Below, piece by piece: positions 1-7,130 of a stretch of 8,978 bases of DNA. Numbering within the stretch: position 1 is the stretch's first letter; every line of letters starts with the position of its first letter. The stretch is from assembly GCA_003167055.1 (NCBI GenBank), contig PMUE01000257.1, positions 1 through 8,978 of the forward strand. The letters are read 5' to 3'. Made by a program: the position numbers and the translations under genes. The notes under the pieces were generated by a model. It made no database searches and was not told the DNA's origin. It saw only the letters and a program-made list of their open reading frames with translations. This DNA comes from Vulcanimicrobiota bacterium (GTDB taxonomy: Bacteria > Vulcanimicrobiota > Vulcanimicrobiia > Vulcanimicrobiales > Vulcanimicrobiaceae).

Positions 1-1
1 C

Positions 2-3000
2 GTGTACAGCGCGCAGGGCGATTATATCGGCGCGTTTGCCGGTCAGACCACAACGTTCGTGGCCTACAATCAGGATGGAAGTTCCAACGTCACGCCAGTG
101 CTCCAAGACGATGGTGTCACAGCCGACAATGAGGCGGCAGCCTACCAGGCATTCACCGTCGGCCCAGTCACCTCGGGCGACTACACAAACCTTCGCCAAA
201 TCAATGTCGCTATGTCCGCATATCTTCTGAGTCAAGCAACGCCGAGTTCAATTGGGAATGCGGTCGACCTCACTGACGAAGGCCAAGGCACGTTGGAGGG
301 CCTTATCGGCATTGACTCAGCTACCGGGCAATTCGCACTTGAGGAGCCGAGCAGCAATAACGATGTCATCGTCGACCTAAATAGCGCGCTTGAGACTGAG
401 GGATTTAGCGCGAGCACGCTAGCCAATGACGCGAGCCTGGAGGAGAGCTCGAGCCCCCTTTCCCAGGCAAATTTCGCGGCTTTGCAGACACTTGCTGCGG
501 CACTGGATACGGCCGCCAATTTTGTCACGGACATATCGCAATTGTCCACACAGCAGATTCAGGCACTCACGGGGACTCAAATCGCCAGCTTGTCCGCTAC
601 ACAAATTGACGGCCTGTCGCAAGAGCAGATTGCTGCTCTAACTCCAACACAGATCGCCAGCCTTACTAGCGGCGAGCTTCAGCAGCTCTCGCAGTGGCAG
701 TGGGACGGCTTTACCGCTGCGCAGCTTAAGGAGCTTTCCATAGCGCAACTTTCCGGAGCGTCGTTGCCAGGAATCTCACCCACCGCTCTCAATCAATTGA
801 GCGAATCACAAATTGCCAGCCTGCAAAGTATCCCGAACTTGGGCTCGGGTGTCAGCGAGCTGTCCGCAACGACCCTACAAAGTCTAACGTCGGCCCAGTT
901 CTCGCAGCTATTCGCAACCGGCGCGGACACGGCCGAATGGCTTACCGCAACACAAGTCTCATTCCTCACTGGTCCAATGGTATCGGAACTCGGTTCAGCG
1001 GTCTCCGAGTTCGGCCCAAGCCAGGTAGCAGCTCTCTCATCGGCTGGATTGGCCGCGCTCAGCGGTTCGCAAATTTCGAGTTTGAGCGATGTCGGTCTGA
1101 TTGGTCTAACGAGCTCGCAAATTGCATCGCTAACAACGGCGCAAGTGGCCGAGTTCGGTGCAAACAGTTTCGGGAACCTCAGCGCGCAACAGGTCGCAGA
1201 CTTCAGCGCGGCACAGCTGGCGGCGCTGAGTCCCGCCGCGATCAGCAGCCTGAACTGGATTAATGTGCAAGGTCTCTCGCCAGAGACCCTTGCGGCGATG
1301 AGTCTCGCGCAGATAGCGGCCATTACTCCCTATACACTTTCGAGAATCTCTAGTGCTCAGCTTGCGAGTCTGACGCCGTCGCAGATCTCGGCGTTGACCA
1401 CGTCGCAAGTAGCGGCGCTTGGTGACTTGCAGGTCTCATCGCTCAGCGACGCACAAGTCGGCGCGCTGTCCTCCGCACAATTAGGGGCGCTGAATACGAA
1501 CCAGGTCGCGCAGTTCACTGCGGCACAGTTCGCGTCGCTAACGAGCGCTGCTATCGGTGGTCTTACAACCGCGCAGCTAGACTACGTGTGGCTCCCATGG
1601 CTTAGCCCGGCGCAGGTAACTGGTCTATCGACAAGCACGATCGCCGGAATGTCCACGCCGGAGATCACGTGGTTGTCGGACGCGCAGTTCGGCGCACTGA
1701 CAGCGGAACAGATTTCGGCGCTGACGGCCGCTCAGGTCAGCCAAGTTTCAGGGGGACAGCTAGCTTCGCTAGGTAGCGTCCAACTCGGAGGGCTTTCAAG
1801 CGCGCAGATCGCCGCCCTCTCCGCTACGCAGCTTGCCGCGTTCTCCGATTCGCAATTGGAGTCGTTTAATGCAGCCCAGATTGCAGCGATTTCTAATGGA
1901 CAACTTTCCGCCGTTTCGGTTGATCAAGTTCAATCATTGGAGAACGCTGCGATTACCGACGGCCTGGTTGCGGACGCTACCGGAATCCAAGGACTAGCCA
2001 ATCCGATCGGCCCGGTTGAGCCGACGGGGCAAATGACGGTCCAGAACGTTACCAATCAGTTGCAACAGGATCAGGGGTTCTTAACAGCCGCACAAGCAGC
2101 ATTGACGAGCTACCCACCTGGATCTGCCCCTGGACCAGGCTACTTTTCGACGGTGACGCAGATCTCCGGAAACCAATGGCAGGTCGGTTCGACAGTATAT
2201 ACATATGACAATAACGGGAATCTGGAGTCCTCGGTAACGACCGAGAACAACGGTTCTCAATTGACGCTTAACTACCAAAATGGTGCTTTTACCGGAGGCC
2301 AGATTCAGTCTAGTGACGGAGTACTAACCGATAACCCCAACATCACGGTAGGAGCAAACAACACGATGGTCATCGATCAGTCGAATCCGCTTTGGAATTC
2401 GATCACGGTCGTGAGTACGGGATCAGGTCCGCAGGTCGTAGCTTCAGGCTACGAACTCAATGGCCTCATATCTTCTGTATTCAACACCAATCAGAGCTCT
2501 GAGGGCGAGGGCTTTACGCTGGGGCAAGACGCGGAAGACGCTGGTGCGGAGCAGGCTGCGGAGGCCAGTGGTTCGACTACTGCTGCAGGTGTCGCACCCG
2601 CGCTCCCCTACATTGGCCTAATGCTCGGATCTTTTGATAGCTATTATTCGTTCAACGTAACGGGCGCGAGCGGGACTCAAGTTTCGGTGAGCGAGGGCGT
2701 TCTCAGTTCGAGTGCCACGATTTCGAATCCGGGCGGCAACGGCAACTCTGCCTACGACATCAATATTAACGTGGATGCCGTGGGTGATGTCGACGAAACG
2801 ATCTTAATCCAGGCTCCCGACGGCAGCGTCTCGACGGAAGAGTTGAACTACACCGAGAGCGATGATGAGACGCAGGAGACTACGACCATTGACGGGACTA
2901 GCCAGACGCAGACGGTGAGTGGAAATCAAACGGACGGGATCCCAACTCTGCAGACGCTTCCGACGAACCTTCTGTCGGGAGGAGGCAGCGGCGGCAGTAC

Positions 3001-3136
3001 TGCAGTCCTAAGTCCGGACCAAGTGTTCTCACTTAGCATGGCGGCAGAGTCGATGAGCGACTTTGAGTCGATGAGCCAATCGGGAGACTTCACGATTGAC
3101 AATTCCCAGACTACTCAACTGCCAATTACGCTGTAG
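2..3136 (+). CDS. Large octapeptide-repeat, strongly acidic protein (5' partial), probably surface-exposed or secreted
   Basis: The frame is open from the first complete codon at the left edge. It begins at a GTG that is probably internal, because no signal peptide or ribosome site is visible, so at least 1044 residues are the C-terminal part of a longer protein. Residues 1-180 are a non-repetitive, Asp/Asn/Thr-rich region. Residues 181-645 are about 56 tandem octapeptides, consensus L-[ST]-x-x-Q-[ILV]-x-[AS]. Residues 650-1044 are again non-repetitive, with a YDNNGNLESSV stretch near 735 that resembles a single YD/RHS-like unit, a weak hydrophobic segment near 863-877, and an acidic Ser/Thr/Gln-rich tail. 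The whole translated part has only three basic residues (R65, K243, R448), no Cys and no His. Such composition is typical of exported adhesin-like proteins, but I recognise no defined family. The function is unknown; a surface or matrix protein is an inference. The 3' end overlaps the aspartic protease gene by 41 nt, which suggests coupled translation. Confidence 0.85.
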   Translation: MYSAQGDYIGAFAGQTTTFVAYNQDGSSNVTPVLQDDGVTADNEAAAYQAFTVGPVTSGDYTNLRQINVAMSAYLLSQATPSSIGNAVDLTDEGQGTLEGLIGIDSATGQFALEEPSSNNDVIVDLNSALETEGFSASTLANDASLEESSSPLSQANFAALQTLAAALDTAANFVTDISQLSTQQIQALTGTQIASLSATQIDGLSQEQIAALTPTQIASLTSGELQQLSQWQWDGFTAAQLKELSIAQLSGASLPGISPTALNQLSESQIASLQSIPNLGSGVSELSATTLQSLTSAQFSQLFATGADTAEWLTATQVSFLTGPMVSELGSAVSEFGPSQVAALSSAGLAALSGSQISSLSDVGLIGLTSSQIASLTTAQVAEFGANSFGNLSAQQVADFSAAQLAALSPAAISSLNWINVQGLSPETLAAMSLAQIAAITPYTLSRISSAQLASLTPSQISALTTSQVAALGDLQVSSLSDAQVGALSSAQLGALNTNQVAQFTAAQFASLTSAAIGGLTTAQLDYVWLPWLSPAQVTGLSTSTIAGMSTPEITWLSDAQFGALTAEQISALTAAQVSQVSGGQLASLGSVQLGGLSSAQIAALSATQLAAFSDSQLESFNAAQIAAISNGQLSAVSVDQVQSLENAAITDGLVADATGIQGLANPIGPVEPTGQMTVQNVTNQLQQDQGFLTAAQAALTSYPPGSAPGPGYFSTVTQISGNQWQVGSTVYTYDNNGNLESSVTTENNGSQLTLNYQNGAFTGGQIQSSDGVLTDNPNITVGANNTMVIDQSNPLWNSITVVSTGSGPQVVASGYELNGLISSVFNTNQSSEGEGFTLGQDAEDAGAEQAAEASGSTTAAGVAPALPYIGLMLGSFDSYYSFNVTGASGTQVSVSEGVLSSSATISNPGGNGNSAYDININVDAVGDVDETILIQAPDGSVSTEELNYTESDDETQETTTIDGTSQTQTVSGNQTDGIPTLQTLPTNLLSGGGSGGSTAVLSPDQVFSLSMAAESMSDFESMSQSGDFTIDNSQTTQLPITL
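542..1936 (+). repeat. About 56 tandem octapeptide-coding (24-nt) repeats
   Basis: Residues 181-645 of the large protein fall into 8-residue units: a hydrophobic residue (mostly Leu, sometimes Phe, Met, Ile or Val), Ser/Thr, two variable residues, Gln in about 39 of 54 regular units, Ile/Val/Leu, a variable residue, then a small one. The longest unbroken runs are 24 units (residues 337-528, nt 1010-1585) and 14 units (residues 534-645, nt 1601-1936). Insertions of a few residues break the register near residues 253-257, 274-286, 303-313 and 529-533. Neighbouring units use different synonymous codons for the same residues, so the array is old and kept at protein level rather than a recent DNA duplication. 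Fold unknown: Ser/Thr in the N-cap position followed by Q-I-x-x-L could mean short helices, or the units could stack as a solenoid. Confidence 0.9.
3082..3086 (+). promoter_or_regulatory. Ribosome binding site GGGAG for the aspartic protease gene
   Basis: GGGAG lies inside the last codons of the repeat protein, 9 nt before the TTG at 3096. It supports TTG as the start. An in-frame TGA at 3072-3074 rules out starts further upstream, and the next reasonable in-frame start (GTG at 3162) would destroy the signal peptide. Confidence 0.55.
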
Positions 3137-4457
3137 CATCGGGCTGGCAGCCCTGATCTTCGTGGCGGCGCCTTCACCTGGCGTCGCCACTGCTGTTGCG
3201 GATGGGGTTCCTTCTGGGTGCACGCCAGGTGTGACCATCGTTCTGCACGCGACCTACCAGTCGTTCAACGAGGTGACGATTAGTGTGGATGCCGAGCGCA
3301 TTGAAGAGCGGTACTCGTCACACGGGCTCGACTATGGTCTGGTCACAGGATCTGATACGCAAACAGCGTGGCGTCTCGATGAGAATGGCGTCGAGAGCGA
3401 GGACGCTGGAGATGCAAAGCGCGACTTCATGACTCTTCGTTCGGTGCTGTGCGGCGATCTGCCGCCGAGCGGAACCGCTCCCGGCGGTTGGCCGGTGGTA
3501 GTGGAGCGAGATCCCAGTAGTGGATTGATTACGAGCGTCTCGTATGAGGAGCACGGCTCTCCGCAAAATATCCAGATAGAGCACTACGGAAGGCTGACCA
3601 ACGGCGCGGCCGTCCCCACAGCATGGCGGGTAAATAACGGCCAAGCAGTCGTCGTGACTGAGGAGAGCCTTGCACGAGGACCGGTCGCATCGGACAGAGC
3701 GGCGTGGCCACCGATGCATGCCGACGTACGAGACAGCGTTACTCCCCTGCGCGCGAGCGGTGCAAGATTCGCACTTGACGGCAGCGCTAGCGGAATTCCA
3801 GTTACTTGCATGATTGATACCGGTGCTACTATTTTCGCCGTGTCGAGCGACTTGGCGAACCTGATCGACACGAAGGATTCGTCGCAGACGATTACCTATC
3901 GGATCGGGGGATACGGCGCGATGCAGACGGGTAGAATTGGGTCGCTTACAGTTGCCGGCTCGTCTTTTACGCGGCCAGTCGTTCACGTCGATGACCACCT
4001 ACCCCCTCGCACCGTTCTCTGTGGCGCGGACTACCTCGAGAAGGTGCGTCTGCGCTTAGATTTTGTCTCCCATCAGGCGAAGGTTTCAATTGGGCGTCCG
4101 CATGCCTGCGCGTCCGGCTGCGTCCCGATCGACCGATCTGGCGTCGCTCACGGCTCGGCAACGATCGGCGGTCGGACCCTTCAGGTGCTGTTCGACAGCG
4201 GCTACGCGGGATCGATACGTATGCCTCCTACGACGTTTGCGACCATCAATTACTCGAACATGGCGGGAACGGCGAGTTACTGTGGCTCCACAACGTTTCA
4301 AGTGGAAGTCTCGTTCGGTGGAGAGAAGAGCGTCGCGAGCGTATGTCCGGTGACGGTCGACTCGAGAATCCCAATTGCCGTCGGGGCCCTGGCCCTTGCC
4401 ACGTATAGTGCTGTCGTGATCGACTATCCTGACCACCTCTTGCAGTTCACAAAATGA
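3096..4457 (+). CDS. Secreted tandem retropepsin-like aspartic protease
   Basis: A 453-residue protein starting at TTG. Residues 1-35 look like a Sec signal peptide: Arg at 5 and 12, a hydrophobic stretch about 14-26, and a cleavage-like A-V-A before Asp36. Residues about 40-205 form a beta-rich N-terminal domain I cannot name with certainty; its pattern faintly resembles the LolA-like domains that precede some bacterial retropepsins. Two aspartic protease lobes follow. Lobe 1 has the D241-T242-G243 active-site triad, a flap-like glycine-rich stretch (270-274), and VLCGADYL (307-314) ending in LRLDF, matching the usual I-L-G-x-D-[FY]-L motif. Lobe 2 has FDSG with D367-S368-G369, and near the C terminus IPIAVGALAL followed by VVIDYP. 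Two Asp motifs in one chain could build an intramolecular active site, like pepsin but assembled from retroviral-type halves. It probably acts outside the cytoplasm. The substrate is unknown; the overlapping upstream repeat protein is an obvious candidate. Confidence 0.85.
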   Translation: MTIPRLLNCQLRCSIGLAALIFVAAPSPGVATAVADGVPSGCTPGVTIVLHATYQSFNEVTISVDAERIEERYSSHGLDYGLVTGSDTQTAWRLDENGVESEDAGDAKRDFMTLRSVLCGDLPPSGTAPGGWPVVVERDPSSGLITSVSYEEHGSPQNIQIEHYGRLTNGAAVPTAWRVNNGQAVVVTEESLARGPVASDRAAWPPMHADVRDSVTPLRASGARFALDGSASGIPVTCMIDTGATIFAVSSDLANLIDTKDSSQTITYRIGGYGAMQTGRIGSLTVAGSSFTRPVVHVDDHLPPRTVLCGADYLEKVRLRLDFVSHQAKVSIGRPHACASGCVPIDRSGVAHGSATIGGRTLQVLFDSGYAGSIRMPPTTFATINYSNMAGTASYCGSTTFQVEVSFGGEKSVASVCPVTVDSRIPIAVGALALATYSAVVIDYPDHLLQFTK

Positions 4458-4476
4458 TCAGGTAGGGTCGCGGACG

Positions 4477-4494
4477 AGGAGGCTCCGAATGTAG
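4477..4494 (+). other. Orphan Shine-Dalgarno plus ATG-TAG start-stop element
   Basis: A perfect AGGAGG at 4477-4482 is followed, after a 6-nt spacer, by ATG (4489-4491) and immediately by the stop TAG (4492-4494). The ATG is in the same frame as the serine hydrolase gene, but TAG at 4492, TAG at 4504 and TGA at 4534 separate them. It may be a decayed former start region or a minimal start-stop element that stalls ribosomes in the leader. It may also be chance. Confidence 0.35.
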
Positions 4495-4495
4495 C

Positions 4496-4532
4496 GCAGT
4501 ATTTAGTCGAGTGGAGCAGTATATTGCTCCGC
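4496..4532 (+). promoter_or_regulatory. Candidate operator/promoter: dyad around TATATT with flanking direct repeat
   Basis: GGAGCA (4513-4518) and TGCTCC (4525-4530) form a perfect 6-bp inverted repeat around GTATAT. A TATATT sequence (4520-4525), resembling a -10 element, sits in its centre. A convincing -35 hexamer is not visible. GCAGTAT occurs at 4496-4502 and again at 4516-4522, exactly 20 bp apart, about two helical turns. The layout fits a repressor site over the promoter of the serine hydrolase operon, and the XRE-cupin regulator at its end is the natural candidate. The same dyad could form a hairpin ending the upstream transcript, but no T-run follows. Confidence 0.45.
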
Positions 4533-4544
4533 TTGATTGCGTCT

Positions 4545-4549
4545 GGAGG
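4545..4549 (+). promoter_or_regulatory. Ribosome binding site GGAGG choosing the GTG start of the serine hydrolase
   Basis: GGAGG lies 5 nt before GTG at 4555. The alternative in-frame TTG at 4537 has no such site in front of it and lies directly after an in-frame TGA (4534-4536). The GTG is therefore the better start. Confidence 0.65.
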
Positions 4550-4554
4550 TTTCC

Positions 4555-5700
4555 GTGGGCTCTTCGTTCGGTACCCGGCTCTGCGGCGTGCTGGCGACGC
4601 TCATCCTCTCGACAAGTTTTCCGGGTACGGCGTTCGCCGATGCGCTCTCGCCCGCGCAGGTGACAAGGATCGGCGCGATTGTGCAAACAGCCCTGGCGCA
4701 GCAACATCTGGTCGGCGTCGAAGTTGCGGTCGGGCGCAACGGCACGACGCTGTTCACCAAGGGCTACGGGCTGCGAGATAAAGCACAGAATTTACCGGTT
4801 ACCGCGAGCACGGTATTTCCCATCGGTTCGATTAGTAAGCAATTCACGGCGGCCTGCGTGATGCTGTTGGTGCAGCAAGGCAAAATCGATCTCAATGCCA
4901 AGCTCGCGACCTATCTTCCGAACGTGCCGCATTCGTCAGAAATCACCGTGCGCGAGATCCTCGACCAAACCTCTGGCCTTCCCGATTACGTCGAAAACAA
5001 ACCGTTGATCACCGCATTGTTTGGCGGGACGTGGATGACCCACGAGCCTTTTGCCTACTACGTCAACTTGACGCGCGGCATCCCGCTCGAGTTCAAGCCC
5101 GGCACGAAGTGGAAGTACAGCAACACCAACTACATGGTGGCAGGCATGCTGGTGGCGAAGGTTAGCGGCGAGCCCTACGAGCGGTTTCTCACGCAAAATA
5201 TTTTCGAGGCGCAAGGCTTGACGTCGATGCAATATCTCACCTGGTCGATTCCGGCGGGCACCAACGTCACGCGCGGTTACAACTATGCCAAAGGCGCGTA
5301 TACGCTGGTTCCGCGCTACGACATGTCGTGGGGCGGCTCCGCCGGCGCGATCGCCTCGACGGCGTCAGATCTCGTAAAGTGGGACGGCGCGTTCTTCGGC
5401 GGCAAGGTGATCTCGCCGAGCAGCGTCGAGATTGCCACCACGCCACCGCGCCATATTTCGATGGGCATGCACGCCGGACATACGCAGAGCAACATTGCCG
5501 ATGGCTACGGCTTTGGCTGGGTTGCGGGCCACGATGAAGGCCGGCGCATCGTCTGGCACAACGGCGGGCTCATCGGTGCGCGCGCGATGAATGCGGTGTT
5601 TCCCGATGACGGGCTCGAAATCGTGATCCTCACCAACGCGACAACCGCCGATCCCGAAGCGATCTCGCTGCGCATTGCGCGGCTGCTCTATGCCCAATAA
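4555..5700 (+). CDS. Exported beta-lactamase-family serine hydrolase (S12/class C type)
   Basis: A 381-residue protein from GTG 4555. Residues 1-28 are a signal peptide (Arg8, hydrophobic core about 10-22, cleavage after A-F-A), so it acts in the periplasm or outside the cell. All three motifs of the serine beta-lactamase/DD-peptidase fold are present: S-I-S-K (Ser92 nucleophile, Lys95), Y-S-N (188-190) and H-N-G-G (335-338). The blocks around them, including FPIGSISKQF, ILDQTSGLPDY and the FPDDG...VILTN end, are typical of the family and the length is normal. Members include D-aminopeptidases, esterases, class C beta-lactamases and MlrB, the serine hydrolase of microcystin breakdown; sequence alone does not settle the substrate. 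There is no C-terminal membrane anchor. It begins an operon: the M81 peptidase start lies inside its last codons. A peptide or amide hydrolase role fits that neighbour best. Confidence 0.9.
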   Translation: MGSSFGTRLCGVLATLILSTSFPGTAFADALSPAQVTRIGAIVQTALAQQHLVGVEVAVGRNGTTLFTKGYGLRDKAQNLPVTASTVFPIGSISKQFTAACVMLLVQQGKIDLNAKLATYLPNVPHSSEITVREILDQTSGLPDYVENKPLITALFGGTWMTHEPFAYYVNLTRGIPLEFKPGTKWKYSNTNYMVAGMLVAKVSGEPYERFLTQNIFEAQGLTSMQYLTWSIPAGTNVTRGYNYAKGAYTLVPRYDMSWGGSAGAIASTASDLVKWDGAFFGGKVISPSSVEIATTPPRHISMGMHAGHTQSNIADGYGFGWVAGHDEGRRIVWHNGGLIGARAMNAVFPDDGLEIVILTNATTADPEAISLRIARLLYAQ

Positions 5701-7129
5701 ACGATTGCGCATCTTCACCGCGACCCTGGTCACCGAAACGAATACGTTCTCGCCGATTCCCACCGGCGCGAAGGCCTTCGATCGCAGTCGGGCGCAATCG
5801 GACGTTGCCTCGATGTCGGCCTGGCGCGAAGCGGGTGAGCGCGATGGAAACACGGTGATCGAGAGCATCGTCGCGATCGCGCAGCCGGCCGGCCCTACGG
5901 TTCGCGCGGTCTATGAAGGCCTGCGCGACGAGTTGCTCGAGGATCTGCGGCGCGCGCTGCCGGTCGACGTGATGCTGCTCTATTTGCACGGCGCGATGGT
6001 GGCCGACGGCTATGACGACTGCGAAGGCGACGTGCTGCAGCGCGCTCGCGCGATCGCCGGTGAGCGCACGGTTATCGGCGCCGAACTCGATCTCCATTCG
6101 CATCTCACCGCGACGATGCTCGCCAATGCCAATGCGATCGTCGCCTACAAAGAATATCCACATACCGATATCGTCGATCGCGCGCGCGATCTGTATCGTA
6201 TCTGCGTCGATGCGGCAAACGGTCGCACGCGGCCGGTGATGGCGGTGTACGATTGCAAGATCGTCGGCATGTTTCCAACCACCGCGCAGCCGCTGCGCGC
6301 GCTGGTCGACGAAATGTCGGCCCGCGAGTGCGACGGGATTCTTTCGCTCAGTCTGATTCATGGGTTTCCGTGGGGCGACGTGCCCGAAGCCGGCGTGAAG
6401 ATGCTGGCGATTGCTGACGGCGACGCCGCGCTCGCGCGACGCACGGCCGAAGAGTTTGGACAGCGTTTTTGGGCGATGCGCCGCGAGGCACTTTTAAACG
6501 CGACCCCGCTTGACGAAGCGCTCGACGCGGCGCTCGCCACGCCGGGTGGCCCGGTGGTTCTCGCCGATGTCGCCGACAATGCGGGCGGTGGCGCGCCGGG
6601 TGACAGTACCTACCTGCTGCGCGCGCTGCTGGAACGCGGGATCGATAGCGTCGCAACCGGCACATACTACGACCCGATCGCGGTCGACGCGTGCTTCGAA
6701 GCCGGTGTGGGCGCGACGATCGATCTGCGCTTTGGGGGCAAACTCGGCACAGCGTCAGGCGATCCGATCGATGCACGCGTCGAGGTCATGCGCCTGCTGG
6801 ACGCGCACGAGCAGGACTACATGGACGATTCGCGCCCGGTTTTGTTCGGGCGCAGCGCCTGGATCCGCACGCGCGGCATCGACGTCGTGCTGGTCTCGGC
6901 ACGAACACAGGTCTTTGCGCCCAATGCATTCACCGGTCTCGGCATCACGCTCGACGATAAGAAGCTCATCGTCGTCAAATCCTCGCACCACTTTTGGGGA
7001 AAGTTTGCACCGATGGCGAAACGAGTCATTCACGTCAGTGCCCCCGGCGCACTAACGGTCGACTTTGCTGCGATCGGCTACCGGAGGCGCGACCTACACT
7101 ATTGGCCTCGGATCGATACGGAGTTGTAG
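5690..7129 (+). CDS. M81 family metallopeptidase (MlrC-like)
   Basis: A 479-residue protein from ATG 5690, which overlaps the serine hydrolase stop by 11 nt. No clear ribosome site is visible, so translation is probably coupled. The N-terminal M81 domain shows TETNTFSP (15-22), LYLHGAMVADG (97-107), LDLHSHLT (133-140) and YPHTD (156-160). The acidic and His residues here (E16, H100, D134, H136, H138, H158) include the likely zinc ligands. The C-terminal domain has DNAGGGAPGDST (296-307), SSHHFWGKFAP (431-441) and a VIHVSAPGAL stretch, all typical. There is no signal peptide, so it is cytoplasmic. M81 enzymes include MlrC, which cuts linear microcystin fragments; most members have unknown peptide or amide substrates. 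With an exported serine hydrolase upstream and an XRE-cupin regulator downstream, it probably finishes the breakdown of an imported peptide. An upstream in-frame TTG at 5675 is less likely as the start. Confidence 0.92.
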   Translation: MPNKRLRIFTATLVTETNTFSPIPTGAKAFDRSRAQSDVASMSAWREAGERDGNTVIESIVAIAQPAGPTVRAVYEGLRDELLEDLRRALPVDVMLLYLHGAMVADGYDDCEGDVLQRARAIAGERTVIGAELDLHSHLTATMLANANAIVAYKEYPHTDIVDRARDLYRICVDAANGRTRPVMAVYDCKIVGMFPTTAQPLRALVDEMSARECDGILSLSLIHGFPWGDVPEAGVKMLAIADGDAALARRTAEEFGQRFWAMRREALLNATPLDEALDAALATPGGPVVLADVADNAGGGAPGDSTYLLRALLERGIDSVATGTYYDPIAVDACFEAGVGATIDLRFGGKLGTASGDPIDARVEVMRLLDAHEQDYMDDSRPVLFGRSAWIRTRGIDVVLVSARTQVFAPNAFTGLGITLDDKKLIVVKSSHHFWGKFAPMAKRVIHVSAPGALTVDFAAIGYRRRDLHYWPRIDTEL

Positions 7130-7130
7130 T

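Noticed and set aside
793..1323. 176-codon open frame on the - strand opposite the octad array
   Set aside because: It stays open because the 24-nt periodicity of the real gene imposes a periodic antisense product; no ribosome site or domain.
542..1936. TAL-effector-like or RTX repeats
   Set aside because: The Leu-Thr-x-x-Gln-Val pattern recalls the start of a TAL unit, but the period is 8 residues instead of about 34 and there is no variable di-residue; RTX glycine-rich nonapeptides are absent.
542..1936. CRISPR-like or tandem DNA repeat array
   Set aside because: The 24-nt periodicity comes from codons; units are not identical at DNA level and there are no spacers.
3318..3998. 226-codon open frame on the - strand opposite the protease gene
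   Set aside because: The + strand frame has a signal peptide and two aspartic protease motifs; the antisense product has none and a shadow-like composition.
4511..4532. Dyad as an intrinsic terminator of the repeat/protease transcript
   Set aside because: The stem is only about 6 bp and is followed by GCTTGATTGCG, not a T-run. A regulatory site is preferred but a terminator role is not excluded.
5675..5689. TTG 5675 as start of the M81 gene
   Set aside because: ATG 5690 gives the normal family N terminus directly before the conserved IFTATLVTETNTF block; the extra five residues add nothing.
5630..6361. 243-codon open frame on the - strand opposite the M81 gene
   Set aside because: It lies wholly within the clear M81 and serine hydrolase coding frames, its translation is Arg/His-rich with no domain, and such antisense frames are common in G+C-rich genes.
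7065..7130. Upstream start for the XRE-cupin gene
   Set aside because: It lies inside the M81 gene; ATG 7131 has a GGAG site at a good distance and a typical basic leader.
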